Shown here one piece after another: positions 45,701-56,089 of a DNA stretch of 64,000 nt. The notes under the pieces are model-generated. The model was not told where the DNA came from. It was given only the letters and a program-made list of their open reading frames with translations, and did no database searches. This DNA is from Astropecten irregularis (Eukaryota; Echinodermata; Asteroidea; Paxillosida; Astropectinidae), in contig OZ020250.1 in assembly GCA_963971285.1 (NCBI GenBank), positions 21,294,783 to 21,358,782 on the forward strand. The letters run 5' to 3'. The translations under genes and the position numbers were made by a program. How positions within the stretch are numbered: the first letter of the stretch is position 1; each line of letters begins with the position of its first letter.

Positions 45701-48497
45701 GCATTTGTCGTCTTTTTGTTTTCATTTCCTTTTGTTGGCAATCTAGTGGAGCGAAATTGAAATCTGTACTATGCTATACTTGAACGGATTGAACCAACTG
45801 GTTAGGAAATTTGCACGGATCCCAAATTAATTGAAATTTGGAGTACAAATTGACCTGACTTATTAGAGATTCCGTGCAGACATGACAACCAAGTTATTGT
45901 CTTAAATCATTGAGATGATTGAATTCAATCACTTTACTGCTAAAATAACAACGTTGCCAAGGTAATTAATTAGTTTTGCATAATCAAATCAAAAAGCGAA
46001 AATCGTGAGGTCCATATACGTAGACATTATCTTTAATGAGATCGCACTGTGGTTTTTGTGGATGCTAAATGCATTTGAATTGCTAAAAATTGTAAGCCCC
46101 CTAAATTGATTTCTATTCAGTAACACTTTTTGTGTGACTGGGAACCTAAAGATGGCACCATGTGCAGACTGTAGAGCCACCACAAGACCAAAATTAAAGA
46201 GATAATGAACAAGGGGACGCTTTAAACATAGCTTTTCGTTCTACAACTGGGATAATGTCACTGTTTCTTTGTTTCTTGAACTTTTCATGTACAAATCTTG
46301 TCCACCAATTGGCTCGGCGCGACGCTGGAACGCGTGTCTGAAACGGGGGTAACATTTACACTCAAAAACCTTGAAAAGTGGAACCAAGAGGACGTATCAG
46401 TGGAACATTTTCATAAAGTTAAACACATTGACACTAATGACACAGCAGAATTACCTGGATGAGAATCAACATGCAGACGATAATGAGCTGGACGATGGGT
46501 GAGATCAACTTGAGCCGCCCGGCTGACCTCTTTCCTGCCCTAAAGATGCGATAGATTCTGCACACTTTAAGCAGGATGGGTGCGTAGGCCAAGGTGAAGC
46601 ACAGACTAACCATAGCCTGAGCGGCACAGCACACGATCGGCCTAGGATGTGCTATCAGTAAAAAGGGCGCGAAAAAGGCCAGGAGAAGACCAAATATGTT
46701 GAAACAGCTCAGCTCTCGACTAGTTGCTTTGATGACGACGTGGTTGCGGTACCAGACTAACCCCACTGCTATCAAAATGGACAGGCCAAAACCCATGCAC
46801 GATAGGATTACTATAGTCAGTTGGAGTGGGTTGGTCCATTTGGAAACCGCTGGGATGATCGGGACACAAGACAGGCGTTTCTCGTCAGGCCACTCGGTAT
46901 CCTTACAGTCGATGCATTCTGTATTGTTGAAGACAATGGCGTAATCTTCACAAGCAGAGCAACCGAAGCAGCACTTCTTTTCCAGAGGAACCACCCTCGA
47001 TCCGGGAGGACAGGTCTCTTTACACACCGAAGCCGGAACGAGGGTGGAACCATTTCCCCAGACGATTGCACTTTTGAATGTGAGACGCTCGGCGGGAGCC
47101 AAGGCGTCCCACTGACCCACGGTGGCAAGCTTGAACTTCCCTCGCTCAATTTGGACATTCTTTAAGAGGTACTTGCCGGCCACCGCACCGTCCGAGCTGA
47201 ACTGGAACTTTCCCCTTTCCCCGATGAAACTGACGTCCATCAGGTGTCGAAGAAGGTCCTTGCCGTTGATGTTAATCTTGGTTGAGTCGTTGATGAGGGA
47301 GTGCAGGGCGTGAGCAAACGCATACACGGCATCCATGACCGGAGACATTAGGGAAGATGTCGAATAAGCTTGCTTATGAGGCACACCGCATGTCTCATCA
47401 ACGAACACCGTGCAGTTATGTTCGGCCTCCCAGTTCTCTAGGAAGGCCTCAAACCAAGGGTTCTTCTTGATAGCGTCCCTCGTCAAGTTGATGAAGTACT
47501 CATGAAACTCTCGGGGTTCTGGGTTGTTTTGAAAGATGAAAACTGTACCGACGGGCAAGGGCGCGTCTGTGGTGAGTGCGTCGAGTGTCAAGGTGTGTGC
47601 CCAAGCCTCAGTCCCAATCCAAGTGAAATGCCCATCCACCCCTTTGTCTCTCAAAGTCGCAATGACGGCACTGGCTGTCTCAAAGTCAGCAAAGACGATC
47701 ACGACACGAGCTTTGGGTGCTTCCATCAACTGAGAAGTGACCCTGTCCAGGTCATATTTGGTCGGTAACTTCTGGACAGGGAGCGACAGCGCCACACAGA
47801 CCCCTCTCCTCTCGGCGAGGTCTGCCAAAGCATGGGCACCTCGGATGCCGTACGTGTCAGCCCAGTAGACGATGGAGATGTAACCCCATCCCATGTATGA
47901 GATCAGATCCACCAAGGCTTCTGCCTGCCATCGATCAGGGGGCACGGTCCGGAGGAAGTACGGGAATCGCGTCTTGTCGCTCAGCTCGTCGCTGGTGGCT
48001 GCGTAAGTAATCATCGGCACGTCGTACAGGTCTGCAACAGACGTCACGGTTAAACTGACGAAGCTCGTCATCGGCCCGACGATACCGACAACTTTCCCAG
48101 CCGGGCCATCCCCCGACGAATTCACCGTGACTCCTGATGGTAAGTCGGAAATGGGGTCTTTCCCCTGGACCAGAGAAAGGGCCGACCACAAGGAGACGTC
48201 TTCATCCCAGCAGCTGTCACGTATGTCGAAGCCAAGAGTCACATTGGGAAGCAACTCATCGTCGCGGTTGATTTTGTCGATGGCAAAGACCATGGATTCG
48301 GCCAGCTGCACGGACCACATCGTCGGGACCGATCCGTCGCAATCGGTGACCGAGTGCATCGGGAACAGACCGCCGAGCATGATGTCTCCATGCCGGGCGT
48401 AAGACAACCGAGTAGCCGGTGGCACGCCCGCCAACACAACCCGCGTGACGAGTAACAGACACAGTCCAAACCGTCTTGCCGTTGCGGAGAACATCAT
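42732..48497 (-). CDS. Metabotropic-glutamate-receptor-like class C GPCR
   Basis: Two coding exons, 48,497-46,455 and 43,235-42,732, joined in phase 0 (ATCCAG|GTAATT; TTACAG|GTC) inside transmembrane helix 4, giving 848 residues with one 3.2-kb intron. Order: signal peptide (1-24), Venus-flytrap ligand domain (about 25-490), nine-cysteine NCD3G linker (492-545, CKETCPPGS, CCFGCSAC, CIDCKDTEWP), then seven membrane helices (about 558-825) with ELSCFNI, VPDNYNESKFIG and YIPKLYVI, and a short tail of about 25 residues. Loop cysteines for the TM3-ECL2 disulfide are present. Ligand contacts for the amino-acid backbone are kept (Ser145, Thr168, Asp188, Tyr216). Those for the glutamate side chain (mGluR1 Tyr74, Arg78 and Lys409) are Trp61, Leu65 and Leu383, and Asp318 is Glu297. 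The protein is therefore a class C receptor of the mGluR branch, probably not a glutamate receptor. The first of two adjacent ATGs is taken as start; an upstream in-frame extension lacks ATG. Confidence 0.9.
43841..44089. mobile_element. MITE, GGGGCCAATTTCAT family, copy in the GPCR intron
   Basis: The best preserved copy in the window. Left end GGGGCCAATTTCATAGAACT with GCTTAAGCACC, right end GCTTAAGCAGCTCTATGAAA plus TTGGCCCC, an almost exact inverse of about 30 bp. Length is 249 bp. The interior includes CTCCTTGTGG and GATCCTGTTTGATCAAGGAA plus GACTTTTC, shared with 49,826-49,987. Confidence 0.85.
44090..46454. other. Remainder of the GPCR intron
   Basis: AT-rich DNA with no supportable exon. 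It contains a G run at about 45,313 after a GAGAGAGAG tract. No clear terminal-repeat element was recognised here. Confidence 0.5.
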
Positions 48498-48499
48498 TC

Positions 48500-50540
48500 C
48501 GTCCTTCGATGACAAAACCGATGAGAGTATTAAATACCGACCTTATTCGGAACGAAACAGCTCACGCCTGCTCCTTTCAGTAATCCACTCCCGAAATATT
48601 CATCAAATTTCCGAAAACCTTCTTCATGATTAAGGCAAAAAGTGGGGCCTCTCACCAGCACGATTTAGACCCATGTCAACAATCAAGCACTAGCCTCTTG
48701 TTAACACGCCGCAGGGTGTACAACCTCTCCGTTCGTGACTTTCATCTTTGCACGATTATTGTGATGGCCGGATCTTATCAGGGGAAAGAGGTATCACTTT
48801 GTGCGATGCATCCTGAGGGATGGACACTGGATAATAATGCAGTCGAGACTGCGCACATTATCACTGAGCGTGCCCCGTAGATTCTATATGCAGAACTAAT
48901 TACTGTCATTTCTAATGAGTGATATCGCTCAATGAGAATGAATATGGCGACACTTGGGCACTGTCAACAACGTGTGTTTCTGATCTGCACTGGATACGAT
49001 TTCAAAGGTCCATGGTTTTGTGTTCCCAGATTCACCTTAATATGACAGGCTGTCCACAGTCATGACGAATGATACAATTTACACCAATTTACCCATAATC
49101 ATCTTTAATGTTTGTTTTTATGATCAGGGAGGCACGCTAGGGAGTGATTCTGTTGAACATAAATAATTGTTTTTTTTTACTCCGTCTTCCATGGGTTGTG
49201 TAGCGAGGTGAATGAACACAAGTCCATGTAACATAATTATACCCAAGACTATTGAATGCTTCTGACCAAATACCAAATTGCATTACCACCATTCATTTAG
49301 GTCACTGTAACATAGGCCTATGGAACACTTTTTATGCAGAATACTCCATATTGAACAATATTCCTTCTTATAATGCACAGTGGTTGCAGATCCTGAAAAA
49401 TATGCAAATTAACACAATTCTGAAATGTGATTGGACGAGAGCGCGTTACATCAGCGTGGTCACCTACTACAAAGCGCTTTTCTGTATTTCATTAATATTG
49501 CAACGCCAAACTGGGGATTCGTCACAGCTTTATACCGCCAAATTCATGCATGGCAACTTTCAAATTTAACTGCACGGTTACCCATACGTCTATTTCTATG
49601 GTAATCCTTAATTCTACTTCAATACACACCTAAACCCCACAGGACTGGGCAATATTACATGGTTACACGTAGGCCCATAATATAGTCTTGTCCTCGGGTT
49701 AATTTCTTACTCTCGAACGCACAAGTACTTTGTCTATGCGCGACTAGTTGTAATAAAGAGCCACTGGTATTGATTTTTTTAAATTACATTTTATGAAGTG
49801 CCCTTACTGTTTAATCAGAATGACAAGAGCCAATTTCATAGAGCTACTTAAGCACCAACAAATTTGTGTACTGCAGCAAAAACCTTAATAATATCAGCAA
49901 CTCCTTGTGGTTGGTAATCCTGTTTGATAAAGGAAGACTTTCTTGGTTAAGCAATTTTTTTGCTAAAGCAGCTCTATGAAATTGGTCGTCTTTTGATGGG
50001 AAAGCTTATATCGTGGATTGATTTGCAGCCACAATTTTTGCTATTTTTATGTCGTTGTGATGTGCTTGTGATGTGCTTGAAAGTTGAACACAGAAACAAC
50101 AGTTTAAAGCTACACAACATGGCAAGATAAGATAGCATTTAGCACTAAAGTAGTTTACAGCCGTAGAGATGGCTATAAGATGTCATTCCTTAAACTGCCA
50201 GTTTAACATCTACTACTACAGTATAGGAGCAATTGGCTAAACCCTCCCCAGCTCCCCGTAGAAGCGCCCCTGCCCTTTACCTCCCTTCATTACATTTTCT
50301 GTAATAGGAATTCGATTCTATTTCCCACAAAATGAAAACCTTTCGATGTTATGAAAGAAAGTAAAAAGGAGAGGCCAAGGGTTTCTGTTGTTTGCTTCGG
50401 GGGGAATCTTTAATCACCACCGTGCTGGTAAAGCAGATCAGTTCCCGGTGTATCCCCGTCGGTGAACGACTTCCACACGGGTCGAGAACACGGTCTATCC
50501 CCGCTATGGATAGATCAAGGCGGATGTGTAGGCCTACCGG
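48500..50540. other. GPCR 5' flank
   Basis: This is the upstream region of the receptor gene on the minus strand. No TATA box or leader exon can be placed with confidence. It holds a shortened MITE at 49,826-49,987. Otherwise nothing was recognised. Confidence 0.4.
49826..49987. mobile_element. MITE, GGGGCCAATTTCAT family, shortened copy
   Basis: Left end GAGCCAATTTCATAGAGCTA with CTTAAGCACC, right end GCTAAAGCAGCTCTATGAAA plus TTGG. At about 160 bp it is an internal-deletion derivative of the 249-bp copy at 43,841. It keeps CAACTCCTTGTGG and GTAATCCTGTTTGATAAAGG. Confidence 0.75.
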
Positions 50541-50552
50541 CAAATCCATTAG

Positions 50553-50591
50553 GATGCCGCCCTTTACCGCTCGATCACCTGAACAAGATTT
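50553..50591 (+). other. Possible small first coding exon of an unknown plus-strand gene
   Basis: ATG at 50,553 opens MPPFTARSPEQD and runs into a strong donor, GATTT|GTAAGTGG. The 200 bp before it is unusually CG-rich for this window. No second exon was found before 56,000, and no family can be recognised from 12 residues, so chance is quite possible. Confidence 0.2.
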
Positions 50592-50719
50592 GTAAGTGGT
50601 TTAGGCCCCTTCTACTGAATTTTTCTCGGAATAGGACGATAGAGATAAAACGCATCCTACAACGTTTCAAGGATAGCAAATGGCTTAAAATCGGAAAGGA
50701 AAATCACTAAAAGGTTACT

Positions 50720-53000
50720 TTTTATAAGCGTAATTATTCAACCCATTAAATAATTCAATAGGAACGTAATCAAAGTAAATATGACATCACTGAAAAGGTC
50801 GTTTCAATCAATGCCACCATAAACAAATAAATAGTTACAAATGTAGAAATACTGTTCATTTCACGACCATTTCGCTGCTAATTGAAAATAAGACCTTGAA
50901 CTTTTAAAGAGAAATGAATCGTGTTCAAAAATGTCAATTTCAAACGAATGAATAAAAATACGTATAGTTTGATGCAAAACCATTTAACTGATTTTTTTTT
51001 TCTCTTTATTTGGCGACAAACTATATGAAGCACATCTACATGTATTAAATTGATTTCAACGACTTGAGCATAAGACTACACACTGCATTTCTACAGATTA
51101 CGTCACTCACTATTTATAGACTATTAAAACATGAAGTGAGATTTGTTCATTGATATATATTGTTAGTTGATTTAAAAATAACTATAAACAAAAGGTTGTT
51201 TAAAACAAAGAAAATTAAAAGAAAGATTTGAAATAACTTCTAAAAGGAAAACTGCTGCCTTCGCTACAGTTAAATGGAATGCTATGAGATAAAAAGAAGC
51301 TTTTTATCAAATTTTGTCCCATAAAAATACCTAAATCCATTATTTTAAAATATAATCAATAAAAAAAGTAATGGAAATCCAATCATTGGAACGAGGCACT
51401 TTTGTCCTGTTTGTAACTAATAATACAATAATTTACAGCAAAGTTTATTTTAAGTATATTGCATAACCGTTGAGTTAGACAAAGTAATAAAAACAATATC
51501 TAAAATAAGTGACGAATTATAAAATTTTAAAAGATATAATCTAAACTCATATTTACAAGAAGCATTATAATTCAGTACTTTACAAAGGAATATAATTGTA
51601 CCATTACACAATACTTATGGAACAAAATAAAATACAGCATTTGACATCAAATATGAGCGATTTCATTTCAACAAGAATGACCATACCGAACTACGATAGC
51701 TTTTAAGTGTTAGAAACTGCCATTAGAACGTTGATTTGGGCCAATTTTCTTTTCTTTTCCTTATCTGTTTATTTATTTATTTATTTATTTATTTTCATTC
51801 AATTTCATTTTATTTCCATGTTGACACAAAGGTTAATCTTAAGATAAGTTGTCAGTATCACCATAGTGATTTGGTATTGTGACATCACGCGATGCTTAGC
51901 AATAGGAGACTTTTGAGAACCGGTCTTCAAGTCAACAGCGCACGCGCACGCAATTGTGAGCATGTGTTCCCATTAAGATTGATTCACCATTTAAGATCAA
52001 TCTTAGTGCTTTGTGAAATTGACACAAGTTTAGAGTTCAACATTTGAATAATTTGCTGGTGATATCTCACGCTGCTGAGCCACCAGTAACTGTGACTCAA
52101 CTCAACTTGAGTCGAGTCATAAACAGGATTTGAGTCAGCAGAAAAATAATCACTCAACATGATGTTGAATAATTTGCTGGACAACAGATTTTGACTCGAA
52201 TTGATCCAAATTGGATCTTAGCTTAGCTTCAAATTGGGTCATTTCAAGTACTTAATTCCTTGAAGTGAATTGTCCCCTTGACCTTAAGTAGAGTTAATAT
52301 TAACTTGTAATGCCCGAAGTTGCCCTAGACTTGAACTCAAAGTAAATTAATGACCCAAACTGCTTCATCAGAGATACGTAAACTATGAACGTTTTCCGAT
52401 TATAACATCTACTCCCCTGACCCCTGACTTAAAGAATCTCACTCGATGTCAAAGAACTTAGAATCAGATCAAACGCTGTATAATTTGAGCCTGTTTGAAT
52501 TTAAAATTTATAAATAGACACCTTCAACACTGCTTGCATCTTGAAGCCAGTATCTCATAAATATTCATGAGATGGTAATCAACGACAGCCGTACAGGTGG
52601 TACAGATGTGATGTGTAGTATAGGACACTGATTTCACTCTCTGCAATAAAGCAAGATGTGTAGGTCTATCTTAACCCTCTGTGGTGCACGCACACACGTA
52701 CACATGGGAGAAAATTGCATTTGGATTTCAAGGCCGGGTGTGCTGCATTGACTGTGCCCATTAGCCCAGTTCCGTAGGCACACAGGCATGAAATTGGAAT
52801 ACAACAAATAAGCAGGTTTGTGTGAATCACATGCTCTGCTAGCCGCTACACACATGGTACAATGTTGTGACAATGCTGTAAGGCTCAATGTTACATGTAT
52901 CGGTATGTTCCCAATTACACCATCCATGTAAACGGATTCTTCCGGCTGAGTCCGAGTGCCATTCAGCAGGGAAGGACATTTCATTGAAATTACAGTACCT
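50720..53000. other. AT-rich spacer
   Basis: No gene was seen. It includes a (TTTA)n microsatellite at about 51,767-51,795 and a CACCATAGTGATTT-type repeat at 51,836-52,022 related to 57,610-57,759. It also has a run of GAGTC/GACTC words at about 52,090-52,200. The open frame 52,634-53,035 (minus) has no recognisable content. Confidence 0.45.
51836..52022. mobile_element. MITE-like copy, AAGTTGTCAGTATCACCATA family
   Basis: It shares AAGTTGTCAGTATCACCATA plus GTGATTT, GTGACATCAC, GCTTAGCAAT and TCAGTCTTAGTG-type wording (here ATCAATCTTAGTG) with 57,610-57,759. It carries an extra internal stretch rich in CGCACGC. The left terminal repeat is poor and the right end reads GTGCTTTGTGAAATTGAC. 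Confidence 0.55.
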
Positions 53001-53020
53001 GAGCAGTGGAGAATTGTGCT

Positions 53021-53321
53021 TAAAGGTACTATCATACTTTGGTAGCATACCGACAGAAATCTTCACAGATTTACCTATAATTTACAAGGTTTAAAGATGG
53101 TGATGGTTCCGGTAGAAACATACTATTACAATTTTTCTGCCTGAAATGCCGTATTCATACAGAAAAGAGTAAAACCAGTGACCAAAAACAATTTTGATCT
53201 TTTAAAGATAAAAAATAAACAGTGAAAAGATTTTTAAAAATACTGTGGGTGACTGTTACTGTACCTTCCTTGATATTATTGCATTTCTTTGACAAAAACC
53301 AAAGTATGATATTACCTTTAA
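53021..53321. mobile_element. MITE, TAAAGGTACTATCATACTTTGG family, second copy
   Basis: Left end TTAAAGGTACTATCATACTT plus TGG, right end ACCAAAGTATGATATTACCT plus TTAA. The central TTTTGATCTTTTAAAGAT and GTGACTGTTACTGTACC match 41,255-41,617. The copy is about 60 bp shorter. Confidence 0.75.
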
Positions 53322-53954
53322 CAAAATACAGACCGTTAACCCAAAACTGCTTAGCCCCAAAAAGGATAACGTGGATTGCCAAATCTAAGTCCACAAGACG
53401 TGCATTGATTGTGGGCTGTATGGCACTCAGCTATGCGTATAGAATTCTGGGTTATTTCCCTGAGAGTATGGAGACTCTTTGCCACAAAATCCCAGAATAA
53501 TAATACTTAGAAATGGTTACAATGCTTAAATTACAAATCTGAACGGAACAGAAGATGCAACGTGCCTATAGCCCTGCAACCACAGCTAAGCCAGGACACT
53601 AATCCAATAAAAATCTCCTGAATTGTCTCAGGTTTCAACATAGATGAAAAGATTGAACCTCAAGTGTCAGGCAGCATTGGAAAGGCCCTTTTTTCCTGCT
53701 CATTTGAGTGAAATAAAATCTTCATTTTTCCAGAAAAAAGGTTGATCTCTTTTCACGGCAGCGTAATTCACACTGCGTACAGTATTCAATTGCATTTCCA
53801 CTTTGCAAACCTCATAATCCGTAACAAGGATTTGCATAACTTTACTGTTTTGTGGTTGCAACCTCAAAACTATTGGTACCGTTCTACACTGACGGTACAT
53901 AGCAAGACTGGTGCAGAGGCTGATTAAGCAGTGACTGCCACAACGGCAACGCCA

Positions 53955-54194
53955 GGGGCCAATTTCACTGCCCTGCTTACAAACAAATTTGCTAACCATA
54001 AAATTTCTGTCTTCATAAAAACAGGATTAACAACCAAATTTCCATGTGTTGTGTATCACTTGTGATTGTTCTTTGGCTGTTGTTCGCTGACCATGAACAT
54101 CAAATGGAATTTGTAATGGTGGTTTGTTTCATTGGGCAAGCTATTTTTGTGCTAAGCAATTCTTTATGCTAAGCAGCTCCATGAAATTGGCCCC
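53955..54194. mobile_element. MITE, GGGGCCAATTTCA family, inverted copy
   Basis: Left end GGGGCCAATTTCACTGCC, right end GCTAAGCAGCTCCATGAAAT plus TGGCCCC. The body (GGATTAACAACCAAATTTCC, CACTTGTGATTGTTCTTTGG, ATGGTGGTTTGTTTCATTG) is the inverse of the copy at 27,211-27,520. Confidence 0.8.
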
Positions 54195-54501
54195 AGGGTT
54201 CTTGGGATAGGAAGCTTGGAAAACAATGCCATAAAATCACAAATGGAGTAAATGATAACATCCATGTAAACCAAGCCAGGCCATACACTATGCAAAAGCT
54301 TGTATTTAAGCAATGCATTATAATGTCGGCCACTGGGATAATGAAAGGTTCGTCAATTGAGGAGGTGAATGAGGGTAGAAAAGGGTCAATCCTTGCATCA
54401 CAGAGGAATAAGAGATCAGATTTGAGGCATATAAGGGAAGGTTTGCGGACACACCATGCAAATCTTTTCTAGAAGTGTGGTTCTGAAAAGAACTGGTGAG
54501 A

Positions 54502-54550
54502 ATTATCTCGACGTTCCGGCCAGTATACTCTGGCCATCCTCAGGAGAGAG
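54502..54550 (-). ncRNA. Hammerhead-ribozyme-like motif in a Penelope-like remnant
   Basis: On the minus strand the order is TCTC (stem I, 5' strand), CTGAGGA (core, exact CUGANGA), GGCCAG-AGTATA-CTGGCC (6-bp stem II), GGAACGTC (core plus palindromic ACGT as minimal stem III), then GAGA (stem I, 3' strand, fully complementary to TCTC). The second core element should be GAAAC and one position departs from it, so cleavage activity is doubtful. Hammerheads with a very short self-complementary helix III, acting as dimers, are known from Penelope-like retroelements. The flanking AGAAGTGTGGTTCTGAAAAG wording belongs to the same remnant. Confidence 0.5.
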
Positions 54551-55089
54551 AATTGAGGCCTTAGCACGGTGGAAACGCATTATACTTTTAGAGGTTTACA
54601 GTGCACCAAAAGATTAGACTCTTCAGGGAAGAGCGAAGCAGTGCTGATAGAGCCAGAGGTATTTACTCAGCGTTCAGTGTGCTCAGGCTGGCTTGAAAGA
54701 AAAAGAATTGATTTTATCAGTCATAAACACGTTCAATAGTTCACGCTCATTAGCAGGACATAATGGGAGTCTGAACGGTAAACAATTCCGTTTCATACAC
54801 AAACAATAAGGAGCCTCTTTCTGTGAGGTAGGATAACTAATACGTACCTTGTATTTTATATAATATAGGCAAAAGAATACACAACAGAAAATTAATATAG
54901 GCAGAAAACTCTCTTTAAAGAGGAATACAATTTCAAAGTGAAAGTACTACCTAAAATAACATACCCATTAAATATATAGTATAAAGATATATCTCTGGTT
55001 TAAAAACGTGAAAACAAAAGACTAAAATGATACAGTAAGGAGTATAAAAACTTTTTTACAGCTTTGGCTTAAATACTGAATAGAGGATG

Positions 55090-55295
55090 GAACATTAAAC
55101 AGCTAGTGTAATATAAGATTTGGAGTGAGGAGGGCCTGAAAAGGCTTTTTGGTTATATAGCACGAGAGAAAGATACTGTTAGGACTGAAACATCAGTCCC
55201 TCCTAACTCCAAGCATTTGATAAATTTCAGGAAAATTACTTTGGTTGATGAGCAGTTTGCAGCAGTTTATTACTTTTATTGTAATATAATATTAA
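55090..55295 (+). repeat. Second copy of the Penelope-like repeat seen at 36.4-36.6 kb
   Basis: GAGAAAGATACTGTTAGGAC plus TGAAACATCAGTCCCTCCTAACTCC corresponds to AAAAAGATCCTGCTAGGATC plus GAAATGCGTCAGGCCCTCCTAACTCC at 36,530. The following ATAAATTTCAGG and GAGCAGTTTGCAGCAGTTTA correspond, inverted, to 36,400-36,465. This copy is more diverged. Confidence 0.55.
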
Positions 55296-55399
55296 GTATT
55301 AATTTGCATTCCGAAGTTCCAGACATTATTTCATAGTTTAGTTCTGATGGAAATATTACTTGGTGATCATTTACAAAATCAGCTGCAAACTTAATCAAA

Positions 55400-55740
55400 T
55401 ACTGTACATGGAAGTTTGCTTGGTGAGCTTATTTGTCCATTAAGCCAAAATGGCCTCAAAGGCTTAATAATGTTGAGGCCAATTACATACAGTACACAAA
55501 TTTGCCGGCCATGGAATGTCTTCTTTGATTAGAAACACAGGATTAGCAACAAAATCTTCGTGTGATGTGAGCTGAATCCCGACTTGTATTCAGCTACGGT
55601 TTGCTTAGTGCAACGTTCATTCATTTTGGATTTGGAATGGCAGCCTAATTTTGTACAGATGTGATTTTCGTGCTTAAGCAAAATATTGGCACGCCATGCA
55701 ACTGGGTAATGCTTTTTGTTCATTTACGAATTTAGGGGTG
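55400..55740. mobile_element. Degenerate relative of the GGGGCC MITE family
   Basis: It carries GGCCAATTACATACAG, GATTAGAAACACAGGATTAG plus CAACAAAAT, and CGTGCTTAAGCAAAATATTG in the family order, but terminal repeats cannot be paired. It is an old copy. Confidence 0.35.
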
Positions 55741-55901
55741 AAGGAAAATCACAATTTAATGTGATTTTATTGATTTGCAATGATTGATGTAAGAATTCAC
55801 TAAAATATTCGGGTAGAGTGAATAAATGACTATGAGAAGAGTTCTAAATACTCGTAGAGAATACGGTACTCATTTAGCCACACAAAATCCACATCACACA
55901 T

Positions 55902-55907
55902 TTTATT
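55902..55907 (-). terminator. Polyadenylation signal, SSUH2-like gene
   Basis: Minus-strand AATAAA lies about 185 nt past the stop codon, the nearest canonical signal. Confidence 0.55.
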
Positions 55908-56036
55908 TTTTTACAATCAATTTTTAAGCTAAAATTACTCAGATTATCCATAAATTCATGCAAACATTGAGCCACTACTGCAGAAGGCAAATTTCAATCA
56001 TATGTGGTGTGGTCACACCTGGCCTATGGTATAATA

Positions 56037-56089
56037 TGACCTGTGACCTCACTTAACCTATGACCTGATAACTGACCTTAGGTTGACCT
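56037..56089. promoter_or_regulatory. Cluster of five nuclear-receptor half-sites
   Basis: TGACCT occurs at 56,037, 56,044, 56,061, 56,073 and 56,084, all in the same orientation. The first two are separated by one base (a perfect DR1), the last two by five bases (DR5), and the third and fourth by six. They lie in the 3' UTR just after the SSUH2-like stop. They could be a binding site cluster or simply an expanded TGACCT-type repeat. Confidence 0.4.

Noticed and set aside
48498-48515. Start of the receptor six codons upstream at a TTG
   Set aside because: The first ATG at 48,497 directly precedes a good signal peptide; a TTG start is not expected in an animal gene.
52634-53035. 133-residue open frame on the minus strand
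   Set aside because: Composition looks random and it runs to the edge of the MITE at 53,021; no family resemblance and no splice support.
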